Below, in pieces: positions 10,715 through 22,528 of a DNA stretch of 64,000 bases. The stretch spans positions 225,663 through 289,662 of the forward strand of contig MCGO01000052.1 of the NCBI GenBank assembly GCA_002104985.1. Reading direction: 5' to 3'. A program made the translations under genes and the position numbers. This stretch comes from Rhizoclosmatium globosum (Eukaryota > Chytridiomycota > Chytridiomycetes > Chytridiales > Chytriomycetaceae). The notes beneath the pieces were generated by a model. The model was not told where the DNA came from. It saw nothing but the letters and a program-made list of their open reading frames with translations, and ran no database searches. Every line of letters begins with the position of its first letter. The stretch's first letter is position 1.

Positions 10715-13700
10715 ATGAAACACGGGCGCGACGAAGACGAACAAGACGATGAGTCACCCGAGTTCGACAACTACGACGACATTGAAGAAGATGTTGAAGA
10801 CAGTGAAGAAGAAGAAGAAGACAACAACGAACAAGAACCACAGCAAAAGAAGGCAAAGACTTCATCAACTACTTCGTCAAATCAGAAGTTCCACCTTCCT
10901 TCAAACGACGAAATCCAGAAACTGAAGGAAACAACAGACTTGTTCCAGTCGAATCTGTTCAGACTTCAGGTGCGACTGTCCTTGTTGTTGTTCTTTGTCT
11001 TTATTTAATCATCGTAATCTTGCCAGATCGATGAACTCATCAAAGAAGTCGCTCTCGACTACAACAAAACTGGAAACATCGACAAGGCCCTGCACGCACT
11101 CAAAGCCGTCCTCGACTCTTGCAAAGACATCAAAGAACTCGACTTCAAACAGGCTACCCTCCTCCTCAAGAAACAGGGCGTCGCAATCCCCTTCCACCAG
11201 AAACCTGATCCAAATGCAATCAACTACAAGTTTGCTTTCAAAACTCCAGAAAAGGTTTTTATTGCTGGCTCATACCTCGTCAAAACTGTCGCCAAATCTA
11301 AAAATGGGTTTAATGTCGATGTTGCTGTTCAAATGCCAAGTGTAAGTCTTTTTTTTGCTGTGTCTGTGTCTGTGGGTTAGGAATGACCAGGATTGTGTTT
11401 GGCGATGAGTGGAACGAATCTTGTGCGGAGGGAGGCATGACCGGAGCATGTTGCTATCAGGCGAAGCTGCGCGAAGCGAATCTCATGCGGAGGGAGGTAC
11501 AACCGGAGCGCATAACCTTTACGTGAAGCTTTTGAAAAAAGTGAGCATGGGGAAAATACAAGAGAAGCGAGGACGAACGGCTCAAGACATGCAGCTTTGG
11601 CAAAGTAACGAGATTAACCCCGTACCCATACAGTCCCTCTTCCAAGAAAAGGATCATGTCAACAACAGATACTTTTACAAAAGATCCTACTACCTCGCAG
11701 TCATTGCAGCAGCTCTCCGCAAAAACCCCCAATTCTCAAACATTTCCTTTGAACTCCTCAACAAGGACCCTCGTCGACCTGTTATCGTCATTTCCTCAGA
11801 CCCATCCCAAGATAAATCAACCGGATACGGTCACTTGGGTGGACCAGGCGGAGTCAAAATTCGTATTCTTCCCGTTATTGCTCCCGACTTGTTCGCAGTC
11901 CACAAATTGGCTCCAGGCCGAAACAACAACCGTCCCGCTGAAACTCCTGCTGACGCCGTCCTCCCCCCAACACCTCGATACAACTCATCCCTCCTCATGG
12001 ATACAACACTTATCGCTCACCTCAATGCGCTGCACAAACAAGCTGCATCAACAGCGGCCTTCAAAGACGCTGTCATTCTTGGAAAAGTGTGGTTGAATCA
12101 GAGGGGTCTTGGAGACAGTGGGTTTACTGGATTCCTGTGGAGTATGATCATCTTGTACCTGATGGGGAACGGAAACAAAAACAACAAGAGTACCAACGTG
12201 TTTTTGAGGGAGACGTTTAGTAGTTATCAGATTGTCAAGTTGACAATCGACTTTTTGGGTAAGAAACTGTTTCTGAAGGAATAGCAGAGTGTTGTACCTA
12301 ACTTGATGGGCTTTCTCTACAGCTAACCATAACTTTGCCGAGGAGCCTCTGTTCATGACTCCAGATGGATTCCCTATTGCTCACCCAGATGTGCGTTTTT
12401 TTTCTTTAGATTTGAATTCCATATGCTCAAAGTGTCGTTGTTTAGTTCACAGCAAAGTCTTTCAGCTCCCAGTTTGATATGGTCATCGTGGATGCCACCG
12501 GTCGTGTGAATCTCGCTGCTTTCGTCAACGCTTCGACATTGAACCATGTTCGTTATTCTCATTGGCATGATTACATAAAATCCCCTGACAACTTTTGCAG
12601 CTCCAATTCGAAGCCAGATCTAGCTTGAACCTCTTCAAGGAGCTTGGAAGTGACCGATTCGATGCCTTGTTCTTGAAAAACTTGACTGAACCGATTGGAT
12701 ACTACGATCTGATCCTCAGGTAAATGCGATGTTCTCCCTTGCAGCTAGAAGTGTACTGACCTTATTTCCAGAGTCGACAAGATCCCAGCCTCCTTTGCCG
12801 CTTACAAGAAAGCATCCACCCAACTCGACTTCCCCTCAAAACGCCAATTCTTCGCCCACTTTGTCACCCGCCTCCTCAAACTCGCCATCAAATCACGTAC
12901 CCACCTCATCCGCGTCTCCGACGTCTCCCCACCTTCATCCAATCACTGGAAAATCACCGAATCTTTCCCCGAAGACGACGACACCTCCGCCGTATACATC
13001 GGGCTCGTCCTGAACCCCGAAACCGCATTCGAACTCGTCGAGCAAGGCCCCGCCAGCGGAGAAGACGGCAAACTCGTTGAAAACTTCAGGAGAATCTGGG
13101 GAACGCGGTCATCGCTGCGTCGTTTCAACGACGGAAGTATCGTTGAAAGTGTTGTTTGGGACGAGACGGACGGAACACCTGAAGGAAAAGTCTTGATTAC
13201 GGGACAGATGGCTCGATACCTGATTTGCAGACACGTGAGTGTCTCTGAAGTGGACGTTTCGTTCTGGGGTAGCCAATTTGTAGAGCTGTTGAAAGAGTTT
13301 GGCGGGGATGAAAAGTTGGTGGATGTTGAGAAGCGGACGGGAACGTTCTCGGAGGCTGTTGAAGCGTTCAATGCGTTTTCAAAGGCGATTAAAGGGTTAG
13401 ATGGGATTCCGTTGGATGTTACGAATGTGGTTGCTTGTGATGCTGGGCTTCGGTATGCGAGTGTGTTTGTTCCTCAGCCGTCGTTTGCGGGAACTGAGAC
13501 TGTTCGGTTGACGCCTATTTTGAAAGACCAGTTGGAGGTGTTGATTGACTTTGAGTCGAGTAATAAGTGGCCGGATACTATCCCAGCTGTTCAGAATATG
13601 AAGCTAGCCTTCTACATCAAGTTGGCGGAGTTGATTGCTGCTAATATGCCGGGCGCTTTGGCTACTGTGACAAAACCTGACAATTTGGATATGACGACTG

Positions 13701-15010
13701 GGTACTTGAATGTTCGAATGCCTTCTGGATATTCATTCCGTGCAAGGTTAAGAACTGGTGTTGAAATTACCCTCGCGAACAAGGCATTGAAAATGGCGGC
13801 GGGAACTGGAGATTACGGAATCCATCAAGCTGCTGCTACTCGATTCCACAATGTTGATCGTGTTTACCGAGCAGTTGGTTCTCACTCTCATCGGTTCCAA
13901 AACGTACACTACCGATTCACACAGCTTTCAACAACTGTTCGCTTGGTGAAGAGGTGGTTGGCGGCACATTGGCTGGCTCCTCACTTTTCCGATGAGGCGA
14001 TTGAGATTCTTGTGACGAAAGTGTTTGTTGAGTTCGCGCCATATCCAAGCCCCCCTGCCTGTGCATTTACTGGATTTATTCGAGTATTGGAGTTACTCTG
14101 GAAGTGGGACTTTGAAGGCGAGCCATTGGTTGTTGAGTTTGAGAAGGGCGAAATCACAACGGAAAAGAGAACTCAGATCAACACTCTGTTCAGGGGTAAA
14201 CCTGAAGAGAATGGAGAGGAGCAGGAGGACCAGCATACAAACGGAGAAGCTCAAAAAGAAGTGAAGAAGAAGGTGATCATGTGTTTGGCTACTGTGGATG
14301 ATGTTACAGGAACTTTCTGGACTCAGAATGGTCCTAGTTTGATTGTTCTGAAACGAGTCAAGCAACTTGCTAAGGCTTCGTTCAAACTATTGAAGGATGC
14401 TATCACTGCCGGAGACGACGCCGAAGTCGCTGTAAGTTTATTAAAATCATGTTTAATGCATCCTAACTTCGTTCAGAAAATCTTTGTGACCCCTACAAAT
14501 GGTTACGACTACCTCATTGAACTTGACGTGAGCAAACTCTCCAAGTACCACCATAACATTGCCTACGACGATTCGTTGCTCCCAAAAAGCAAAGCAAAGT
14601 TCAAGAACTTGGCTGCCTTTGACAAAAACCCACTTCAAAGGTTCTTGGAAGAATTCAACCCAGTCCAAAACTACATTCACGACTTACAACATGCTTTCGG
14701 CGATACCATGTCATTCTTTTATGATGTGAATGGAGGAAGCCAGATTGGTGTCTTGTTGAACAAGAAGTTGGTGGTTCCATTACAGCCGTTCAAGGTGAAC
14801 TTGCAGTACAGCTTCAAGTTTGTACCTGAAGAAGAGGACGTGCCTGTGGAAACAAAGAAAGGTAAAAAGGAGAAGGATGATGGTGGTAAGAAAAAGAAGG
14901 AGAAGAAGAAGAAGGCAATGGTTGTGCCAGATTACGCAGCGATTGGTGCTGAAATCGAGAGGTTGGGGTTGGGATTGGTGACTTCTGTGTCAAGCTCGTT
15001 TAATGAGTAG
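10715..15010 (+). CDS. UTP22: U3 snoRNP / SSU-processome protein Utp22 (NOL6, Nrap)
   Basis: Predicted nucleolar scaffold of the small-subunit processome, where Utp22 works with Rrp7 in early 18S rRNA maturation. Eight exons: 10715-10969, 11027-11341, 11634-12258, 12323-12390, 12446-12547, 12601-12719, 12772-14431 and 14477-15010 (1225 aa, near the family's usual length). The start MKHGRDEDEQ opens an acidic stretch (EDVEDSEEEEED). Nrap-family landmarks include LFQEKDHVNNRYFYKRSYYL, NLVVL-like nucleotidyltransferase-derived strands and DLRFxx-type C-terminal blocks. The C-terminus has a lysine-rich segment (about 14845-14920) suited to nucleolar RNA contact. Intron 2 is unusually long (292 bp) and contains a direct repeat. 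Two other processome genes, KRR1 and UTP25, lie in the same window. Confidence 0.9.
11411..11511. repeat. Imperfect direct repeat inside UTP22 intron 2
   Basis: Two ~40-bp copies, at about 11411-11450 and 11473-11511, share the core GCGGAGGGAGG and a following CCGGAGC, offset by about 62 bp. They lie inside the only long intron of UTP22 and are more GC-rich than the other introns, as expected for a small inserted sequence. Confidence 0.55.
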
Positions 15011-15226
15011 TCAATAAACTCTTTGCTCTTATATAATTTTTCCTCTAGCATACATGTGGCGATTAGGATCTCGTGTGTTCTTTTCTCATGCAACTTGCTC
15101 CTCTGCTTGTAGGATTCACTTACTTTGCGAATGAGTTCGATTGGCTTGTTCTATCAAAGGAATATGTGAGTGCAGTAAAACTGTGCAGTAGAGTTCGAGA
15201 TTGTGGGTATTTCAGCTGATTGGATT

Positions 15227-16244
15227 TTATTCCGTAGGTGATAGACACTCTTGAAAGATTGGGGGAAGTCGTTTGATTCTTTCATCAAGACTCTTTGAAT
15301 CTGCAGATCCCAGATTATTTGATCCTTCAAGATCCACCGTCTCAGCAAATCCACTCAAGTCCCCAGAATAGACAAACTTTGTCAAAGCAGAAAGCTCCTC
15401 TCCAGGCTTCAAGTCTTCAGCCATCCCCTGATATCCCTCCAAAGGCTTGTAGTCCAAACAGACAATAAAATGCTCATTACTGGAGGAACGCGAGGAACGC
15501 GGTTTTGTGCACGTTACGGAACGGAAGAAGAGCTTCATTTGAGAGTACATGAAATCAATGTCGCGTGCTTTGAACATTTTGGCCACAAATGCGCCACCAG
15601 GTGCAAGAAGCTCTGTTGAAATATTGAGTGCCTATTTTTTGGCAGATTAGAAGTGGTTTTATGGTGGTACTGGGATCCATCCTTACAGCCAGAATCAGTT
15701 GATCTTGCATGTACTCGTCCATATCATGCAACCCCGTAACGTCAGGAGCCCCGTCGCACTGTTTTAAAGTCAAATAGTGTTCTACCACGCATTGAAGCTA
15801 CTCACGACAACCAACTGGGCCAGCTGACCACCCAACTCCTTCTTGATCGCATCAGCTGTCTTCTTCTTTGTAATGTCGCCCTGGAGCTGGACCACGCCTG
15901 GAATCGGAGCCATTTGCTGCAAATCAACAGCGACAATCCGTGCTTTTCCAGGTGGATTCACACGTCCAATCTTCCGTTCGAGGACTTGGCTCCAGGAACC
16001 CGGGGCTGCACACAGATCAACCACGTGCGTCACTTTGGAAAAGATGCGGAACTCTTCGTCTGTTTTTTGGTGGTTGTTTGTTTAGGGTTAGTGTAAAGAT
16101 AGTAGCAGTGGTAGTTGGTAGTTAGAACAAACCAATCTGGAGCAGTTTGAATGCACTTCTTGCCCGCCAGCCTTGCTCTTTTGCTAATCGATAAAACACG
16201 TCTCGTTTGTCACGGCTTCGGCGGACTGCGGTGCCTGAGTTCAT
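15227..16244 (-). CDS. TRM7: tRNA 2'-O-ribose methyltransferase Trm7 (FtsJ family)
   Basis: Predicted SAM-dependent enzyme that methylates the 2'-OH of positions 32 and 34 in the anticodon loop of certain tRNAs. Exons 16244-16133, 16059-15806, 15758-15687 and 15631-15227 give 280 aa. The start [10 protein letters not shown] leads directly into the conserved [20 protein letters not shown]. The SAM site is [13 protein letters not shown], followed by [15 protein letters not shown]. The K-D-K-E catalytic set is complete: K of DKRD, D of the DGAPD block, K of VAKMF and E of SNEHFIVCL. The [15 protein letters not shown] block is typical of the Trm7/FTSJ1 branch rather than Spb1 or Mrm2, which are longer or mitochondrial. 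It needs partner subunits (Trm732 or Trm734 in yeast) that are not in this window. Confidence 0.92.
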
Positions 16245-17307
16245 TTGGTGGCAAGTGGTGTTGGTTTCTGAACAGGAAAAAAGAAAGAACGCGGTAATCT
16301 CCTCTTTCAAACTACCCGCCATCTCGATTTCATCATAAGCCATACAGGAAATACTTGCGGCTAGGGTTGAAGTTCTGCTCGCTGCCTTCAGATCGCTTTT
16401 CCCCGATTCAAGAGTGACCATCCTTCTAAGTGCCTGCGACGGATGGCTTGATTTCAACTTACATGTCAGGGGCTTCTCCTCTTTAAACTGACAATTAATG
16501 ACATGAATAATCCCTTCTATATCAATAATTTATCTAAAATACAATTATATATGGCTTTGGAAAACATGGCATCAACACCACAACCACAACCACAAGGACA
16601 CTTTCGCTTTTGAACATACCGCATCTCTTGGTCGAAAACGAAAACTGGATTCAGTAGAGCTTATTCAATTCGTTTGATCTGTCGAGGCCAATGTTGGTTT
16701 CTTAGTCATTCAGTGGATTCAGCGGATAATATATAGGTCCAACAACGAAATACCCTTTTCTTTTTGTACTTCGAGCTTGCCTTAAGACAAGTGAAAGTAT
16801 ACAGGAGTGGATGAGATACTACATACGATTCAATGCATCAATTCATGCATTGCCTTGGACGCTGTGATGAATTCGTTGAGCCTGTGGTATGTCTTTGTAG
16901 TCAGTCTTTCGCTTACTGCCATCTCGATTGGCAGTGTTTCTGTAGTTAGACAACGCTGTTTTGTTTTTTTTCATTTCTAATTATTTGTTCTTTTAGTTGT
17001 CCTCGCACGTTAGTAAGGTCATCCCTCTTAGTCCCCCCTCTCTCACATTGCCTCACGCTCCTCTTCCAAAGTCTCCTGGAACAACACACTTCTTCGATCT
17101 ACACCACCTACCCTTTTGATCGTCCTTGAGCCTTAACCTGGTTTAAATTGGTGTCAGCATTCTCCTTTCTGAGCATTTCTGCAACCAGTGTCCGAATCTA
17201 TCTCTCTTCAATACTGGAGACAATCCTTTCTAATCCGTCTATTAGCTGAGCTCACACAAGTTCCTCTTCTTCCTGGAACATCTCCGTCTCATCCCTCGAA
17301 ACCTCTG
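16245..17307. other. Intergenic region between TRM7 and the TIR-NACHT-WD40 gene
   Basis: This 1.06-kb divergent spacer has no open frame with coding character. It is pyrimidine-rich on the plus strand near 16980-17290 (many CTCTT and TCCTC runs), which looks like the promoter and 5' leader of the receptor gene. A short CCACAACCACAA run lies near 16578. No tRNA or other RNA gene was recognised. Confidence 0.5.
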
Positions 17308-20300
17308 ATGGGCAACTACGCTTCCCGAACAGGTGTGTAATATACCTTCTTTCCTGCCTAATTTACAACTCAGGGAACCCCGAATTGGTTGTCACTGTGC
17401 AACCGTATAATGACAATAAGGCTCGAAAGACTATCGTTCTAACTGAAACAACTGTGGATTGTCTGAGAAACAAGGTGGGTTGTTGTACTGCCTCTTCATT
17501 CACTCTGACATTCCACACTTAAGATAATTGAAGTGTTCGGAGAGGATCAAGACTCCGCCCTCCATATCTACTACAGGATTCTCAGAAAGTCCGTCAACAA
17601 CCAATCACGATATCTGCTGTCCAGAAACGCCAATCTTGTTGACATATTTAACGAAGTCGAGACCTTACTGGAAAAGCAGAAACAACTACTCTTTGAGTAC
17701 AATTCATTGTTTGTTGTAGTTATCAGTTCAAAGCATTCTGCTCAACCAGATGTTATTGTTGAGCTTGAAAAAGTCGATATTGTGGCAGAGCTCAAGGAGA
17801 TGGTTTGCTTATAAACTGTTTTTTACTGGCTTCTGATACTTTCGTTGTGTTAGATTGTCGAACATTTTGGTGTTGGTTCCAATGTGCGTATCTACTATCA
17901 AAACTCAGAAACTGACGCAAAGACTATCATTAAAAATGAGAAATCACTTAAACTTGGCCTGATCAACTCGGGTCGTGTTTATTTTGAGCTGTTAGAAACC
18001 AAGACTATTCCTGATGAGATCAAGTTGTCCACTTCTACTGCTATTTCAACCCTTACCCAGCGTGATGCCAAGTCCTACAGAGACTTGGGCTTGTTTATTT
18101 CGTACAATTGGTCTACCAAGCAAAATGTCAATGCTGTGGTGAATAAGCTCAGTGTGCTCAAGCCTGATCTCCCTATTTGGCGTGATACCGAAAAGATGGA
18201 GTCGGATATTTATGACTCGATGGGTTCTGGCATCGCTGGTTGTCAGGTTGTAGTGGCTTGTTTCTCGTTGGGATACTTGGTAAGAACCATCACTGTGTAC
18301 ACACTTTTCATTCACTGTAATTGTAACACACAGGAATCGCCAAACTGCATGCTGGAACTTGGGTTTGCCCAAGATCTCAGAAAACCCATTATTCCAGTGT
18401 TCTTCTTTGAGGAAGGGGAGGATATTACAACTCTCAGACAGAAATACAGCAAGGCTTTTTTGATTATTGCTAGCAAGAAATATTCTGACTTCAAGAGATG
18501 GGATGCACTGGATTCCAACTGGGAAGCTGCTTTTGATATTTTTGTCAAAGAAGTAGAGTGTGCTTTAAACAAGGTTGCCCTATCTGCTGTTGTGGTCCCC
18601 AATAGTCCTTTGGAAGTTTGGCTTGTACCTGAGTCATTTGATGCTGATTTGGAGGCTTACACTTTGGAGTATGTACCAGGAACCTGCTTGTGGATTGTTC
18701 CTGCACTCGAAGCCTGGACCCGAACAAAAGAGCGTGTCATGTACTTGAATGGAGGTGCGGGGACTGGAAAATCTCTTATTGTCTATAGTTTGACCAAGAA
18801 CTTGCCTGGTAACTTTGTCATTGGTGCCCTGTTTATTTGCCGTTACAATAATGTTCGAAAAAGCGACCCCATTGTTCTCGTGAGTACTATTGTGTGTAGT
18901 TTGTGTCTGTCTCTTGGTGGGGCCTACAGACAGTATGTGGAAGTGGAGATGGAGGAAGATTGCGCTCGTGTCAAAGACAAAAAACAAAGCCTTCTCAAAA
19001 CCCCAGTTAAAGCATTCAAGGTGTTAGTGGTGGATGGTCTGAAAAAGTTGTTGGTCTCAGAATGGAAAACCAAAACTCTGTTGATTGTCATTGATGCCTT
19101 GGACGAACTCAACAGGGAGACCCGCCATTCTGTCCTGAAGATTTTGACGACACTGTGTCCCGAGCTCCCAGGCTTTGTCAAGATTGTAACAACAGGTCGT
19201 CCTGAATGTGACATTTACTATGCATTGCAAGAACTCAGCCCTTTTGTTTTGAGGCCTGGTGACAACAACAACACAGCTGATTTGCAAGTGTTTGTCAAGT
19301 ACCGATTACAGGCTTTGTGGGGGTTGATTCTGCAAGGCACTGATGCAGAGAAGTGCTGTGAAGCTCTGGTGGAAAAGGCAGATGGTCTTTTTATCTATGC
19401 TCGTAACGTCTGTGAATATATCAAGAAACAGAACTTGGACCCCAAGCAAGCTCTTGTTGACGTAGAAGCCCTCACTTCTGGATCAGATGGTGTTTATAGA
19501 GCCATTATTGAGCGTGAGCTTCAAACCAACAGAGCAGAGAGACTGGCTCAGTTCAAGTGCGTCTTTGCTGTTTTGTTCACTGCCCAAAGACCTTTGACCT
19601 TGGGAAGTTTAGCCAATATTGGTGGATTGGACATTTGTAATGTTGAATCTGTAGTTTCAGAGGTATTTACTTGTTGATGGCTGTGCTTTGGACTGACAGT
19701 TCTTAGTTCCGATCAATCCTCAAAATTGAACATGGAGGGATTGTCTCTGCTATTCACAAGAGTGTAAAAGATTTTTTCACAGACTTCACTCGTTGTGGAG
19801 GAGAATTGTTCATCCACACTGTAGATGCCAGTCTTGCAGTTTGTTGTCTCCAGATTTTGATTTCCAATTTGAGTCACAATATGGCACATCTAGATCCTGC
19901 AAAGTTTTACAGCAAAGATGAGCTGGCACAACTAACAGTTTTGAATGAAGATTTTCAGTATGCTGTATTGTTTTGGGCCTCTCACTTCAAACTTGGCTTC
20001 TCAAAGGCTTCAGTGGTTGATCAACAGGCAATCATCAAGTTACTATACGAATTTTGTACCAAAACCCTCCCTTACTACCTTGAGGCACTTCTATTAGTTT
20101 CTAAATTGAATGATGTCTTTCCAATGGTTCACTCTGTTTCTGACATATTGTCTGGTTTCACTCACATAGAGGAAGTCAAGACAGTGCTATCGTTGCTGAA
20201 TGATCTGAAATTTGTGGCTGTCAATTTCCGTACCCAATTATTGGCAAGTCCACTCCAAGTCTACAACCATGCCTTAATTGCAGTGCCTCTAGAAACCAAG

Positions 20301-22073
20301 TATTACTGTCTGTATCAGGGTCTTGCACCTGCCCGCAGAACTATTGGTGCAGAAAAAGAGTGGAGTCTTTTCACACTTCTTGGCCACTCCAATAATGTGC
20401 GTTCAGTGGCATACTCTCCTGACTCCCAGACTGTGGTTTCTGGTTCAAGTGACAATACAGTCAAATTATGGTCAGTGGAAACTGGGGAATGTGTCAAGAC
20501 CCTTGTTGGGCATTCTGGCTGGGTGAATTCAGTGGCATTCTCGCCTGACTCCATATTTGTGGTTTCTGGATCACGTGACAATACAGTCAAATTGTGGTCT
20601 GTGGAAACAGGAGAATGTGTCAAGACCTTTGTTGGGCATTCTAGCAGTGTGGATTCAGCGACATTCTCGCCTGACTCCAAATTTGTGGTTTCTGGATCAA
20701 ATGACAAAACAGTCAAATTGTGGTCAGTGGAAACTGGGGAACTCTCCAAGACTCTTGTTGGGCATTCTGGCTGGGTGTTTTCAGTGGCATTCTCGCCTGA
20801 CTCCATGACTGTGGTTTCTGGATCAGCAGACAAGACAGTCAAATTGTGGTCTATAGAAACTGGAGAATGTGTCAAGACCTTTGTTGGAAATGCTAGCAGG
20901 GTGATTTCAGTGGCATTCTCACCTGACTCCAAATTTGTGGTTTCTGGATCAGATGACAAGACAGTCAAATTGTGGTCAGTGGAAACTGGGGAACTCTCCA
21001 AGACTCTTGTTGGGCATTCTGGCTGGGTGTTTTCAGTGGCATTCTCGCCTGACTCCAAGACTGTGGTTTCTGGATCAGCAGACAAGACAGTCAAATTGTG
21101 GTCTGTGGAAACTGGAGAATGTGGCAAGACCTTTGTAGGAAATGCTAGCAGGGTGAATTCAGTGGCATTCTCACCTGACTCCAAATTTGTGGTTTCTGGA
21201 TCAGATGACAAGACAGTCAAATTGTGGTCTGTAGAAATTAGGGAACTCTCCAAGGCACTTAAAGGGCATTCTGAAGGAGTAAGGTCTGTGGCATTCTCAC
21301 CTGACTCCATATTTGTGGTTTCTGGATCAAGTGACAATACAGTCAAATTGTGGTCTGTTGAAACTGGGGAAATCTCCCAGACCCTTGTTGGACATTCCAA
21401 TAGTGTGAATTCAGTGGCATTCTCGCCTGACTCCAAGACTGTGGTTTCTGGCTCAGCAGACAAGACAGTCAAATTGTGGTCTGTGGAAACTGGGGAACTC
21501 TTCAAGACCCTTGTTGGACATTCCAATAGTGTGACATCAGTGTCATTGTCACCTGACGGCAACACTGTGGTTTCTGGATCAGATGACAAGACAGTCAAAT
21601 TGTGGTCCGTTGAAACTGGGGAATGCTCCAAGACCCTTGTCGGGCATACTTTATTTGTGAATTCAGTGGCATTCTCACCTGACTCCATATTTGTGGTTTC
21701 TGGATCACGTGACAATACAGTCAAATTGTGGTTTGTGGAAACCGGGGAACTCTCCAAGACCCTTAAAGGGCATTCTGAAGGAGTAAGGTCAGTTGCATTC
21801 TTGCCTGACAGCAAAACTGTGGTTTCTGGATCAGTTGACATGACAGTCAAATTGTGGTCTGTGGAAACTGGGGAATGTCTTGAAACACGTGATTGGGATG
21901 GAATTGATGTTCGAGACACATTCTTTCCCTCAGAGTTGACTGTTCAGGATGGTTGGATATGCTTTGACAAGATACTGTTGTACTTCATTGGCCGAAATAT
22001 TAATGGATTTTCAGAGTCATCTGTTTCTTGGCACATGGCAAACAATGTATTTTGCCTTACTCTCAAAAATTAG
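17308..22073 (+). CDS. TIR-NACHT-WD40 NLR-like receptor with twin N-terminal beta-grasp-like modules
   Basis: Predicted intracellular STAND receptor of 1508 aa. Exons: 17308-17332, 17374-17474, 17524-17802, 17854-18279, 18334-19662, 19707-22073. The N-terminus MGNYASR has a myristoylation-like Gly-2. Residues ~13-102 and ~103-185 look like two copies of one ~80-residue module (compare RNKIIEVFGEDQ...IYYR with KEMIVEHFGVGS...IYYQ). A TIR domain spans ~212-345 (LGLFISYNW); E285 in SPNCMLELGFAQ fits the catalytic Glu of NAD-cleaving TIRs. The NACHT core has Walker A GGAGTGKS (417-424) and Walker B LLIVIDALDEL (~526-536). A winged-helix-like region follows, then 12 WD40 repeats (947-1450) and a short tail. 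By analogy with fungal NLRs, ligand binding by the propeller would drive oligomerisation and TIR activity. Function in immunity or allorecognition is inferred. Confidence 0.9.
20385..21896 (+). repeat. Twelve 126-bp WD40-encoding tandem repeats
   Basis: Each unit encodes 42 residues with the frame SVAFSPDS...VVSGS-DxTVKLWSVETGE. Adjacent and alternate units are nearly the same at the DNA level (units 4 and 6, and 5 and 7, are the closest pairs), so the array has been recently duplicated or homogenised. Differences cluster at a few positions on the propeller surface. The repeat also keeps the antisense strand open for 534 codons, which is a by-product. Confidence 0.9.
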
Positions 22074-22249
22074 AAAGTGTGCAGTACTTTGGATGTTGGA
22101 AAATGTGTGGGAAAAGTCCAATAATGTTTTTTGTGGTTATTTTCAGAGTGTAGTTGTTGTTTTTCTTTTCAAATACAATTCATTTTTATCGATTGAAGGT
22201 TAGGGGTTCTATACTGTTGGATAATGGTGATTGGGATGAGTCACCCTCA

Positions 22250-22335
22250 TCATGCAGGACAATAACCCCTGTACAGGACAGTAACCCACAGGATGCTACC
22301 CCTGTGCAGGACAGTAATTCCTTTGCATGATGCTA
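22250..22335. repeat. Short minisatellite downstream of the receptor gene
   Basis: About four imperfect ~18-bp units with the core CAGGACAGTAACCC occur in a row (GCAGGACAATAACCCCT, TACAGGACAGTAACCCA, then more diverged copies). They lie just after the stop codon region and before the inverted-repeat element. Confidence 0.6.
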
Positions 22336-22528
22336 TTGTGAGGGGAGCCCCAAATGGATTTTGGGGATTTTGTTTCCTCCCCCTTTGTACACCGTTCACC
22401 GTATTTAGTGTCCATGAATAATTAGTGTCGATTCGTAATTAGTGTCATCGACACTATTTCATGTGTAGATTAGCCAACTGCCCATTCCAGCAAAAATGGA
22501 CACTTATTTATGTGTAAACGTCTCATCT

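Noticed and set aside
20315..21919. A 534-codon open frame on the minus strand opposite the WD40 repeats
   Set aside because: It mirrors the 126-bp repeat and exists only because the repeat lacks stops on that strand. The plus-strand protein is a clear WD40 propeller.
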